A stretch of DNA of 54,610 bases, from positions 1-54,610 of the forward strand of contig JAPEVF010000290.1 of assembly GCA_029747585.1 (NCBI GenBank), written 5' to 3'. The notes beneath the pieces were generated by a model. The model had not been told where the DNA came from. It did no database searches and saw nothing but the letters and a program-made list of their open reading frames with translations. A program made the position numbers and the translations under genes. Shown here piece after piece: positions 31,483 to 42,383 of the stretch (position 1 is its first letter; each line of letters starts with the position of its first letter). This DNA is from Pleurotus djamor (Eukaryota; Basidiomycota; Agaricomycetes; Agaricales; Pleurotaceae).

Positions 31483-31918
31483 GATGGAAGTTGACGTTGA
31501 GGACGCGTCCGAACAAACGCGTATTTCTACTCCCTACTGAGACTCCTATCTCAAGACAGTCACGTGTCCTGACGTCGAGAATCGAGCAGCCTGAGGTAGC
31601 CTGGTAATTTGTAAACAAAAGTCGTTATATAAAGGCCTAGTAGTGGTTAGGTAGTGGTAAGGCTGGAAACCAACCTCTATGACGAGAGGATGATAGTCGA
31701 TCCTCTGACCCAATAGTATCAATTCCTTGAAACGCGCTCGCACACATCGGGATATACATGTACTCGTTTCTACCCCTCTGTATATGTAAAGAAATCTTAC
31801 AGCCAACAAAATTGCAACAAACAACCTACCATCGGGATTGACTTCGACAATTTATTTACATAATTATACCCTTGCACATACGGAACTTCCACTTCGATTA
31901 GCATTTCATTGTATAGCC
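31483..31918. promoter_or_regulatory. Divergent promoter region of the PHD-like and dehydratase genes
   Basis: This is a 436-base spacer. The part proximal to the dehydratase (about 31840-31918) is conserved in the pseudogene copy (11540-11620), including ATTATACCCTTGCACATACG, so the duplication carried the core promoter with it. Confidence 0.5.
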
Positions 31919-33272
31919 ATGGATATATTCAACGCTCTAAGCCTCGGGTCCTCAGATCAGGATACGGCATTTCAAAAAATGATCAAGATCAAGGTGGTAG
32001 ATATGCACACGAGTGGAGAGGTGCGTTACTCCGATTAGACGTACTTCCCTCCGATCTTTGTCTGACCTGAGTAAAGCCTACTCGAATTATTATATCAGGA
32101 TATCCTGCTCTGCAAGGACGTACGCTCTTAGAAAAGCGTGCCTACGCGCGTACTCCAAGCTGGGATGGGACTAGGAAATGGTGAGCTGTCTGCAAGTCGC
32201 GTCGATCCTGCAAAGGCGATAACTTACCATTGCCACCCGTAGGCTGATGAGGGAACCTCGAGGCCATGCAGAAATGTATGGGGCTATCCTCATCGCTGAA
32301 ACCGAGCTGACGCAGTCGGGGGACGCAGATATCGGCGTACTCTTTTGCCATAACGGTAAGTTCATCTCGATTCCGAAGTCATCCCGAGAGCTGTGAGCTG
32401 AATCAAAACCCTCAGATGGGTACTCTACAATGTGCGGCCACGCTACGCTAGCTTTAGGCCGCTTCTTGGTCGATACTCAAGACGAGGATGTATTTCCGAG
32501 GCGCAAGAGCCTGATACCGAGCACACGCACAGGCTTCGTCTTCCTGCGCATCCATGCACCCTGTGGCGTGATTCAAGTTGAAGTCCCCATTACTCCTAAG
32601 GGGCGTTCCGATCCCTCCAAACCAGTCGAGTTCTTAGGTGTTCCGAGTTTCGTTGGTGGCATGGACGTCATGGTGGACATTCTTTCTGACGATCGGTGGA
32701 AGATGTTTTCAGCCTCTGGGCGCACCAGCGTGCGCTTGGATGTCGCGTATGGGGGTGCATTCTATGCAATTGTGGATGCACACGAGCTAGGGTTCACAGA
32801 GACTCTCCTGGCGTATCCCGTCTCGGAACTGGCAGAAGCTGCAAAAGTGATCAAGGCGTTGGTGGGGAAGAAGTCCGAGTTACTAGCGCACCCGATACAT
32901 CATGACTTGGAATTCCTTTACGGAGTCATTATCACAGAGAAACAAGTAGGAAAGGATAACTGGGAGGGTGGTATATGCTTCTTCGCGAATAATCAGATTG
33001 ACCGGTCACCGACCGGATCTGGTGTGTGTGCCCGCGTCGCCCTCTCAGTTGTGAAGGATGGACGAAATGTTGGGCAAATCTGGGCATATGATTCGATATA
33101 CAGTGTTCTGACAGAAGGCAGTTGCTTTTGGGGGACACCGACAGAGAAAGTTTTGGAAAAGGACGGACGGCAGGCGGTCATTGTTCAAGTCTCGGGAAAA
33201 TCGCATTACATATCGGCTGCGACTATGGTGATGGAGGTTACTGACTCCTGGACGGAAGGAATAACGATCTGA
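31919..33272 (+). CDS. Trans-3-hydroxy-L-proline dehydratase (proline racemase superfamily)
   Basis: Exons 31919-32020, 32077-32180, 32243-32355 and 32416-33272 make 391 codons. The fold opens IKIKVVDMHTSGEPTR. The first active-site Cys lies in GYSTMCGHATLALGRF. At the second catalytic position the protein has Thr in DRSPTGSG, where true proline racemases and 4-hydroxyproline epimerases have Cys; this Cys/Thr pair marks the dehydratase subgroup, which converts trans-3-hydroxy-L-proline to delta-1-pyrroline-2-carboxylate, then reduced to proline. FLYGVII and VDIAYGGAFYA-like DVAYGGAFYAIVD are also present. A broken inverted copy lies at 8485-11539. The start at 31919 precedes a second ATG at 31979; the longer start is supported by conservation in the pseudogene. 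Confidence 0.92.
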
Positions 33273-33356
33273 ATGGTTTGTATTTGTAGTCAACAATCGG
33301 GGTGTATTTTACACATTACTTGGCGTCAATTATGGTACCAGAATGCAATCACTGCG

Positions 33357-34294
33357 TCAAGATACTGGCCAATACACTGTTGCGGAACTGTTCAGTAAAG
33401 ACAAGGTTTGGACCAAGGATGGTGCTGACGCTTCACCGCCAAACAAGGCTAACAACCCAGACGACACCGTGGACACGGTACGCCTGTCCCAAGACGGTCG
33501 GTTCCAGTTAAGGTAAGAATAGTAGCCTGTCACGCCCAGCACAGCTACGTTTACTGTGAGAAGAGCAAGTTGTCAGTCGCGTGGACAGGTATATGTCCTC
33601 AGGACTCACCGGCACCGACAAGGCCTCCCAAGACTCCTGGGCGCAGGAGAACTTCACGTAGATGCTTGTAAATTAGCGTTCCTTCGGCCTTCGCGCGACG
33701 TTCTTCCTCGCGNCCGCGAGGGNGTCTGTCGATACTTCTCAGCGGCATAGCCTTCTACAGAGAGGAGCGCAAGAGCGGTTGCGACTGAGTAAGAGAGAAA
33801 TCTTCTATCGCTTCGGAGGCGAGGCTGAGTGTAGAAAGTGTGCCCAGCGAAGGTCAGTAGCCCGATGTTGACTATGATCCAAGTCGATGTTAGCACGACC
33901 GATCTGTAAGCGCATACGTTGCGAGGGAATTACCAAGGCCAATGAGGCCACCTGCAACCCCAGGTCTAAATAGGTATTGCTTGGTGAGTTGCCACAGATA
34001 GGCTCCTTCAGCTTCAACTTCTTGTATGCGTCTCGACCTATTCGTCTTGGACTTGTTGGGTTTCAAGTTGCCCTCATCGTCATCTGAGAGTGCTTGTGAA
34101 TCTGGAGCTGGCCGAGATATGGACGTCTCCGTTACGGGTGCATCTTTGAGGGAAGGATGGACAAGATTGACTTTCTTTGTGTCGTCGAGGACGGTGGCCG
34201 AGGAGGGTTCAGCGGTGTTGAGAAGACCAGGGTCAGGACGCGGCTGGTCGGCGGGGGATGGAGCGTTTTCTGCGGCGACTTTGGCGTACGACAT
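33357..34294 (-). CDS. OM14-type mitochondrial outer-membrane protein with duplicated membrane module
   Basis: It starts at ATG 34294-34292 (MSYAKVAAENAPSPADQPRP) and ends with TGA at 33359-33357. The first half is polar and Pro/Asp-rich. Then two related membrane modules follow. The first has YLFRPGVAGGLIGL, VNIGLLTFAGHTFY and RSDRRFLSYSVATALALL. The second has VLLRPGVLGGLVGAVNVAVL, TGYYSY and SWDRRTVSTVSSGLLALF. This matches the fungal OM14 C-terminal domain; yeast OM14 receives ribosome-nascent-chain complexes at the mitochondrial surface. Frame continuity requires dropping one of two N bases at 33713 and 33723, so a sequencing artefact is likely. It converges on the dehydratase gene (84 bases between stops). 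Confidence 0.8.
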
Positions 34295-34460
34295 TGGGGT
34301 AAGAAAGACGGTTGAATGTAGAGTACCAAGAGCCCTCCTCACCTTTAATACTTTTCTTGTTGGTGGGGTGAACTTGAATGACGTCGTTTGCGTCATCGGC
34401 TTGGATTCTGGTCTGGGAAGTCGGATACCTAAATAAAAAGGTTTTGAAGCAGAAAAATTC

Positions 34461-34553
34461 CGTCACCTGTGCGATTCGAACACACGCGGGCAAAGCCCAA
34501 CCGCTGGCGCTATGAATAGCAGGCGATCCCGTTAACCACTCCGGCAAAGTGAC
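34461..34553 (-). tRNA. tRNA-Ser(GCU) with an 11-base intron
   Basis: Read 5'-3' on the minus strand, the acceptor GTCACTT pairs with AGGTGAC followed by discriminator G. The D arm is CCG...CGG with AGTGGTTAA. The anticodon stem ATCGC pairs with GCGGT and encloses an 18-base loop CTGCTA-TTCATAGCGCC-A, i.e. a 7-base loop with anticodon GCT interrupted by an 11-base intron after position 37. A long variable arm GGGC-TTT-GCCC is present, as expected for a class II serine tRNA. The T arm is GTGTG-TTCGAAT-CGCAC. No CCA is encoded. It decodes AGC/AGU. Confidence 0.95.
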
Positions 34554-34745
34554 CGTTGTAGATACTCTAGGTAAATGGCTTATGTCATTTTGAGCAAGGC
34601 GCACTGCCTTCTTCCCTGTCTTGCCCTCATCACTTACCTACTGCTAATACTCGTCACCCAGCATGTCTGCCTACTCACAGTCACATTGATTCTCTCATTC
34701 CTGCCCTTTTCATTTACCCCGTCGCATGAACGTTGAACATTCATA

Positions 34746-37619
34746 ATGGCCCAACCTCTACAATCTCAATCTTCTTCCGTTTCGGTTCACCAACTATATC
34801 AACGACTGGAAACAGTTGGCAAAGGTGCCTATGGGTCCGTTCATAAAGGAAGGCATCTCGCAACCGGCAACGTCGTTGCCCTCAAGATTATCAACCTGGA
34901 CACCGCCGACGACGACGTGGAGGATATCCAACGCGAAGTCGCCCTCCTGACACAACTACGTGATGCACCTAATGTAACAAAGTACTTCGGCTGCTACATG
35001 GATGGTCCGCGCGTTTGGATAGTCATGGAATTCGCTCAGGGTGGCAGCGTTCTGTCCCTCATGAAGGCTTCTCGAGATGGGTGTATCGAAGAACGCTTCA
35101 CAAGCGTTATCCTGCGCGAAGTACTTGTCGGCCTGACCTACTTGCATAAAGTCCCAGTCATCCACCGCGACATCAAGGCCGCAAACATCCTTGTCACCGC
35201 TGTAGGTAAAGTCATGCTATGTGACTTTGGTGTTTCTGCCCTCCTAGCCACCACCAACAGCAAGCGAAACACCTTGACTGGGACACCGTATTGGATGGCT
35301 CCTGAAGTAGTTCAGACCGTTCCGGCTTACGACACTAAAGCTGATATATGGAGTCTCGGAATCATGGTCTACGAAATGATCAAAGGTAGCCCACCTCACG
35401 CCAATCTTGACAAGTTCAAAGTCATGGATCTCATCCCTCGAGCAAAACCTCCACGGATCCCAGAAGGTGAAGGAAGTAAGGACATGCGTGATTTTGTGGC
35501 GGCATGTCTCAAGGAGTCTCCGGAAGAGGTACTTGATCTCAATAATAAACTCGATCTTCAACTAACCCATCAATCCGTTCATAGCGTTTACCCGCTGAGG
35601 AACTCTCGAAAACCAAATGGATCAAATCCGTAGCGAAGACCTCAGTGTCTATCCTCAAAGAGCTAGTGCTGCGCCTCCAACAAGCTGGTCCGCGAGCCAG
35701 TTTGGCGGAGCCTTTGGCCTGGGAGGAGGAAGAGGAACGAGAGTACGTTTTATTTGCCGTTGATACATGGATTCGTACGTATCAGAGTCTCATTTCATCA
35801 ACAGCCTCCATCCAAGGGACGATGACTTCGATGAATGGGAGTTTGGCACCATCAAAGTCTCCAATCCTTCTAGCGAACTTTTGCCCGAAGTTGAAGGCAA
35901 CAACCAAGCTACCATACGCCCTTCGGGTTCGGGCCAATTACCGTCCTCACTTCGTTCACTATTCGAAAGTGACACAACACCGACACCAGAAGCATACCGA
36001 TTTCAACCACCGCCGTTCAGAAGTGCTCCCAGTCCACCGATCGGTCTACCTGCCTTACCCTCCTCGATATCCCCTGCGTCTGCATCTCCTTTACGAGACA
36101 TCGTGTCGAAGAATTCATCCTCATCCTCTCTGAGTGTCACTTCCACCACCTCTGACCCCAAAAACTCTCCGTTCTTGCATCCGAATAGATCTAGGTCGGC
36201 CCTTTCGTCAGGCCATAACAACTTAGACGATGATCGCGCACCATCCCCTTCTCCTATTGAACGCCCATCCCCAGGCCCACCTTCGCCACCAGCGGAATTA
36301 TCCCATCAAGCCAATGACTTGAAAACCACTGACCGTGGTGATAAAGACCCAAGAGCCACGCCAAATCTTCGCATGAATCCAGCATACCGAGACATTCGGT
36401 CAACTCGTGGAGTCCGCGATATCGAAATCCCTCCCGCGGAAGCTGCAGTTATCGACCTCAATAGTGCGAAACAGGCTCCGTCTCTCACGTCAGCTTCGTC
36501 GACGACAACTACGATGGATCGCCCCCTCCGCAACCGTTCTCAGAGCAATGCCGACACGTTTGAGTCGTTCGGTCACAATCCAAGTACTTCCGACTTGGCC
36601 TCCCCCGCTAGGTTTCAGTTTCCGTCTGTGCAGAAGACTGCTGCCCAGCATTTGGCCGGCCTCAATGGGATGCCTTTACCATTCCAATCACGATCACATA
36701 ACCGCCTTTCTCCGACGCATCTCAGTGCTTCAAGCCCGCCTCGGTCCCCAGGGTCACATCAGAGTACATACTCCTTGGACACGCGTAGACAATTACCAAT
36801 AGGGCCTCTGCGTGCTCCGTTGCCGATGATGCGCGCCCGTTCCGCTACGGCACTTGGAGAGACTATCCCAAGCAACCCAACGACTGTCCCTCGTCCTTCA
36901 ACGGGTCAGCGGCCAATTGATTCAGAGCCACCTCTTCCACCCCCAGTCCGACCCTTTGCTAAGAAGCCCAGGGATCGTAGTGACAGCGACTCCAGTTCAA
37001 CGCGCAGCAATTCCCTTGGACTGCCTGGTCTTAAGGATGCACTCAAGGTATGTTGTTTATAATATTCCAGGCCTGCGTATTCACACCGCGTTACTAGATC
37101 CCCTCATTATCTTCCGAGCACCACATGGGCATCTCGGACCTTTTGCCTCCCTCTCCATCCACTGTCCAACATACACGCTATTTTGCCCCTACACCTAGCC
37201 AACTCAATTCAAGTATATCAGCTCCACCGCCTCCAGCCGAGTCAGGATTTCACTCTTTGGATATCCCTCGGACAACTTCGCCCCCTCCTTTCGAACCGGA
37301 GTCCTCTGCCTTGTCATCGAGTTTTCTCGGATCGTCATTTGCCTTGCCGGGTCAAGGCCCCACAATCCAACCGCTAGACTACACGAGAATGATGGAATCT
37401 AACGAAGCAACGCACATGGAGTTGAGGCGAACCGTGGACGACTTGACGTCCTGGTTGTCAGTTGTGGAAGTCGGATTGATGGGCATGCTGGACAAGATTA
37501 AAACGGAAACGATCAAAGAGGAAGAACAAGAGGAGGAGGAGTTTGACGACGACGTAGGCGATATGAGTGGGGTGCGACGAGAATTTATTACGCGCAACAT
37601 GACTCTCCCGAATGGTTAA
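34746..37619 (+). CDS. STE20-family (GCK III) protein kinase, Nak1/Kic1/Sid1 type
   Basis: Exons 34746-35528, 35585-35742, 35805-37047 and 37098-37619 join to 901 codons. The kinase domain (residues about 20-270) has the P-loop VGKGAYGSVHKG, catalytic Lys in VALKIINL, HRDIKAANILV, DFG in LCDFGVSALL, and GTPYWMAPEVVQ. KTKWIKS follows it, then an acidic DDDFDEWEFGTIK motif typical of Nak1/Kic1-like kinases just after the catalytic domain. The rest is long, Ser/Pro-rich and disordered, ending with an acidic EEEQEEEEFDDD stretch. In fungi these kinases act in the MOR/RAM morphogenesis network, activating an NDR kinase with Mob2 to direct polarised growth and cell separation. MST3-like or Sid1-like assignment cannot be excluded. 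Confidence 0.93.
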
Positions 37620-37665
37620 TTATTGGTATGCAGCATACTTACTTAGGTACATTATTTGCACAGAT

Positions 37666-38538
37666 CTATATGTAATTCTTAGTCTTGAGGTATTCTACGA
37701 TGATGCGGACACTCTCGGCGACGTCGACTTGGTCGGTGTGAATGTGGATTTCTGGCTTTTCAGGTTCCTCGTACGGTGCTGAGATTCCGGTGAAGTCTAA
37801 TCATCGCAGAGTCAGGGCAAGAGACTAAACTGAGTTGTTAGTTACTTACCTTTCAACTCGCCAGCCCGAGCCTTCTTGTACAAACCTATGGGACCCTGAA
37901 TCAGACTGAGAGGTAGGTGATGTCCACGAAAATCAAACCTTTGGGATCTCTTTGTTCGACCACCTGTAGTGGGGCATCCACGAAAACCTCGATAAACGGG
38001 ATGTTCCCTTGCTCGTGTAGTTTGCGAACAGAATCACGATCGGAACGATAGGGTGATATGAACGCGGTGATGGAGATACATGCAGCGTCGGCGAAGAGTT
38101 TGGATACCTGATCACCGATCATGATGAGCTTTATAATGAAGCAGATAAAGCAACTATGCTCACCTCGCCTATGCGTCTGATGTTCTCATTGCGTGATTTC
38201 TCGTCGAAACCAAGGTCTTTGTTGAGACCAAACCGCACATTATCGCCATCTAGCCGGTAGCTAAACTTGCGAAGCTGAAGTAGATGCTGTTCCAGAGCAC
38301 AAGCGATGGTAGACTGAAATGCAGAATTGGTCAGATGAGAATCATTGCGGCAGGCGCGTAGCTACCTTGCCACTGGCACTCAAACCAGTCAGCCAGATCG
38401 TTACACCCTGCTGACCGAGAAGACTGATGCGTTCGGTGGAATCAACCGAGCCTAAGAGGTAAATGTGAGTAGATCGCTAGGTTTGGTGGATAACGAGCAA
38501 GGCTGTTCACCAGGATGGAAGGTAATGTTGGTGGCCAT
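37666..38538 (-). CDS. MET14: Adenylylsulfate (APS) kinase
   Basis: It runs from ATG 38538-38536 (MATNITFHP, 28-base first exon) to TAG at 37668-37666. The P-loop GLSASGKST is followed by [44 protein letters not shown], and the lid [20 protein letters not shown], all standard for the enzyme of about 200 residues. It phosphorylates adenosine 5'-phosphosulfate with ATP to make PAPS, the second step of sulfate assimilation, in the cytosol. It converges on the kinase gene with only 46 bases between stop codons. It is monofunctional, without a fused sulfurylase. Confidence 0.96.
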
Positions 38539-38867
38539 TGTGGGGGATCAGTCTGGCCAACATCGTGCTGTCGGTGGGGTAAATAAAGTGAATGTCGGCA
38601 AACAGTCCCAATCTTAGCAAGTATGTCGCGATCCAGTGGTCATGAATATATATAGGAGCCTCAGTCAGATTCCCGTGCCGGTCGCCCAGGCTGGACGAAG
38701 CTATCGGGTGATGCGATAAATGATGGTTCTTTAGAGTGTGTATTTGTGTATTTAACATCGGTAAAATGGTGATTTGCCACTTCAAGATATGCTATGGGAG
38801 AGTTAGTCCTACGGTGTAATCCAAGCAGAAGCAGAGATGATAACAGATAATACATGCATGCAACAAG

Positions 38868-39938
38868 CTAAGTCGTAGTTGTTCCTGTTAGAGGAGCATG
38901 CTCCTTTGCGTCGATATCTTCAATTTCCTGGCAGATCCAAATGATAATGCGCTTAATGGCATCAGTGACCTCCTCCGAGGTCAGGGGTAGGTTCACTGGT
39001 GGACAGTGTAGGAAGAGAACTTGAGTGTTGCGGCGCTTCTCATAAGGCTTCGCAGTACGCTTCGCTTCCGCTAGCGAGCAATAGTAAATGAAATCACAAA
39101 GGTAGTGACCGGCATCCATGGAAGTGTAGATTTGCTGCGAAGCACACCAATGAACGCGATTCAGGTCCGAAAGCTGGTGAGAAACGAACCTCAAATCCAG
39201 ATCGCTTAAGATCTTGTACTAGCCGCGTCACATCGACCTCCGTGGTTATTTCATCGGTAAATGTCTCATAAGCCGCTCCGAATCCTCTCGTAGGCCGTGT
39301 GACGTTTTCACCAACAATTTCTGCAATTTCCATGCCCAAGCGTTCCCGTTCCAGATTTTCTGCTGCAGAAACAGGCTCGTCCGTGTGGCGGCTGAAATCT
39401 TTGGGCGAAGCACGGACTACGGATGCTAGCTTTCCGCTGGCATCCTTCATCTGATAGCCCAATTTGTGGCCGAGCCTTTCCATGCGCAAAGGTCCGCGAC
39501 CTGCAACACCGATATGGAACATGAGATCATATCCTTCTTCTGGTGGAGGTGGGAAGTCCGGAGGTGTAGAATCAGGTAGAACCGGAGGACGTGCATGCAA
39601 TCCTGGAACGATGCTAAGAACTGCCTCATAAGTGACAGGGATTTGAAGCGTAGAGATATGGATGGGGCGGTGTGGTATTCTGAGACCATGTTCTGACATC
39701 GCAACTTGCTGATTGACGATCACTGGGTCCGATTTAGGATCGGCCGTGATGGTAATATCATGCAGAGGCTTCACTGCAAGCCATGATGGGTTTTCTTCGA
39801 AGTGAGCGAACGGCTGCTTCACGGTGAGCCAAAAGATGTCAGAGGAAACGACCAAAAAAGACACACCCCGAAGCCTGTTACGAGAACGCGAAAAGGGTTT
39901 GGACTCTCTTCGTCCGAGTGAACAGGGATTGTGGGCAT
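38868..39938 (-). CDS. Pyroglutamyl peptidase I (cysteine peptidase C15)
   Basis: The start is ATG 39938-39936 and the stop TAG at 38870-38868, with two introns. After the N-terminus PNPFRVLVTGFG the first intron joins PFAHFEENPSW, the family start motif. IPVTYEAVL and LMFHIGVAGR follow. The last exon contains SMDAGHYLCDFIYY with the catalytic Cys and VLFLHCPPV with the catalytic His. The enzyme removes N-terminal pyroglutamate from peptides in the cytosol. The protein is longer than bacterial enzymes (about 210 residues) because of a Pro-rich loop (PPDFPPPPEEG) and an insert before the Cys block, as in other basidiomycete members. Confidence 0.87.
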
Positions 39939-40071
39939 CGGCGCTGACGATGAGGATGAAGGTTCGGTGAAACGGTCGCCTCTCAGGAACAAAAGCCATC
40001 GCACGCACAGACCACGTTATATACCCCACAGATCTTACATACTTATCATCAATAACTCTAAGCATGTTGCC

Positions 40072-42241
40072 TCAGCGATTACGCCCTTCCCAATGCTCCC
40101 CATGGTTCATCTCAACCTCCCATTGCTTCAAGGCATCCTCATCCCATATCTTATCTGAATCATCACCTGCAGGCCGAAGAAAGTTCGCGTCTCCATATTG
40201 AGGGGGTAAATATTCGTTATAGACGGGGTGCCTGTAAGAATGTTGAGTACTTGTTAGAACAAACCTAATTGGTATCATGTTATCGTACGCATAGTCCGGA
40301 TTGTAATGATACCCTTCCCCGTATCCCAGTTCCTTCATCAAGCTTGTGGGGGCGTTCCTTACACAAAGTGGAACAGGGAGGGTAGGGTTCTCCTTTGCAG
40401 CTATTTCGGCACGATTATAACCCTGGTATGCACGAGTCGACTTGGGAGCCTCGCTCAAATACGACACACAATGAGCAAGATTGATGCGACATTCCGGCAT
40501 GCCTATCAATTGACATGCCTGGATCGTTGCCATTGCCTTTGATTAGCGTCAGCACTCAACGCGTCTGCGATGAAGGCGAGTTGTGAACCCGTACCAGCGG
40601 CAGAGCATGGTTATCTGCAAGACCCACGTCTTCACTCGCGCAGACGACGAGTCTCCTACAATAACTCAGTTCTCATTCCAAACGGTGATAGAGCAAACAC
40701 GTACCTTGCAATGAAGACGGGATCTTCTCCACCGGTCAACATCCGAGCCAACCAGTAAAGGGCTGCGCTCCCTTGGCTGCCTCGTATTGACTTATGCAAA
40801 GCCGATATCATGTCATAATGACTATCACCGGTTCGGTCGTACGACACAGAAACAGATACGCGCAAATGATTGAGTAACTGCGACTCCTTCTCGGCTTTCG
40901 AAGTAACGGCAAGTTCAAGCAGGGAAAGAGCTGTCCGCGCATCCCCGTTGGACAAGGAGGCGATGGTATCAATCACTTTCTCGGTTAGTTGAGGATAAGC
41001 AGCAGTTGGGCTGTGTTCGGGATTTGGTGGGGGCATCGAAGAATCATTCCCGGGATCTCCGCTAGGATTGGACAAGCGGTAGATCCCATTTCTTATTATT
41101 TGTTTGATATGGTCGCCTGAGAGGGGATTGAGCTGGAAAACCCTGGAGGAGATCAGCCCCGTCCCCGCAAATATTAGGTGGGGGGTATCACCTGCATCTA
41201 CTCAACAGAGCGGCATTCAGCTTGAAAGATGGGTTTTCGGTGGTTGCGCCGATCAGCTGGGGCAACTTGTAAGAGAAGAAGTCGGATAGGACACGTCTAC
41301 GTTACCTGGATATCACCCTTTTCAATCGCTGGAAGGAAGATGTCCTAAGGTAATAATCAGATGTGGCAGGGAACAAGAAAGGGATGACGAGCCTGCTGTG
41401 ATTTGCTGAAACGATGGACTTCATCCAAAAAGACAATGGTACGACTAAGCATGCCATTCCGTGAGTGATGCGAGGACAAGCAGGAGAAATGGCGAACCGT
41501 CCAGTCAAAGCCATATGATTCTTAGCTTCTGTAAACGCAGCTCTTATTTCGTTGATTCCAACAACTGTCGCACTCAATTCCTTCAAGATCGAGTTTGTTT
41601 CCAATGCAAGAAGTCGCGCAAGGGTGGTCTTCCCGCATCTGAAGAAGATGAGAATCCTCATATTAGAGCTCGACGATATGACTCACCCTGGTGGACCCCA
41701 TAAGATGATGCTGCCCACTGGGCCTGCCGCGACATTGTTAAACAACAGGCTATTGGGACCAGTCAAGTGATCTTGTCCAACGAAGTGACTGAGCCTTTTA
41801 GGCCGAAGACGTTCCGGTAAAGGCGCAAAGTCATTCTGGCCATTCGCATTCTTCGCCCTTTTGAACGACAATGGCGACTCTTGTGAAGATACGCGTCTTT
41901 GGGAGAGTTGACGCGTTTCTGCAGGTGATTCCGTAATACTAAGCTGCTTTCTCTTCTTTGAGAATATCGGTGCCAAGGACTCAGATTGAGAGCTGGAAGG
42001 GGTTGGAGTTTCCGGGGCTGGTGATGATGAGCGAGGTGGCTCCCGGCCACACGAACGATCCAAATGTTCGTTGATACTAGTTGCCAAAACACGCCGCTCG
42101 CATACGGGACTATAAAGCCATTCGTTACATCCACGCTGGACAGACATCGGTAGCTGCATGCGCACCAGGTTACTGTGGAAGTTGACCTGTGACACGGTGA
42201 GTTGCGACAGAAAATTGAAACATACCGAAAGAAGAAGACAT
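40072..42241 (-). CDS. MGS1: AAA+ ATPase Mgs1/WRNIP1
   Basis: Splicing ATG 42241-42226 to a 7-base exon 42172-42166 and then to 42109 gives MSSSFVTCPVCERRVLATSI then NEHLDRSC, a complete UBZ ubiquitin-binding zinc finger (C-P-V-C...H...C). After a Ser/Pro-rich linker comes the AAA+ core: RPKRLSHFVGQDHLTG, Walker A WGPPGCGKTTLA, Walker B IVFLDEVHRF, sensor 1 LIGATTENPSF, and NGDARTALSLLE. The C-terminal clamp-loader-like tetramerisation region has SALHKSIRGS, GGEDPVFIARRLV and YLPPQYG. The protein is recruited to stalled or ubiquitinated replication forks and modulates DNA polymerase delta. The last exon ends NHGEHWEGRNR. It lies 133 bases upstream of the pyroglutamyl peptidase gene on the same strand. 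Confidence 0.92.
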
Positions 42242-42383
42242 GAGGTGAAGGTTGTATGTAAACGCGAAGGATATACGCTCATATCTAACTCGCTGACTTT
42301 GTATTCTTGAAGCGGAGTCGCTTGAGTTTCAGCCGAGCCAATCTTATCACTTTCTGGAGGACGTGATATTATTAGGATCTATT

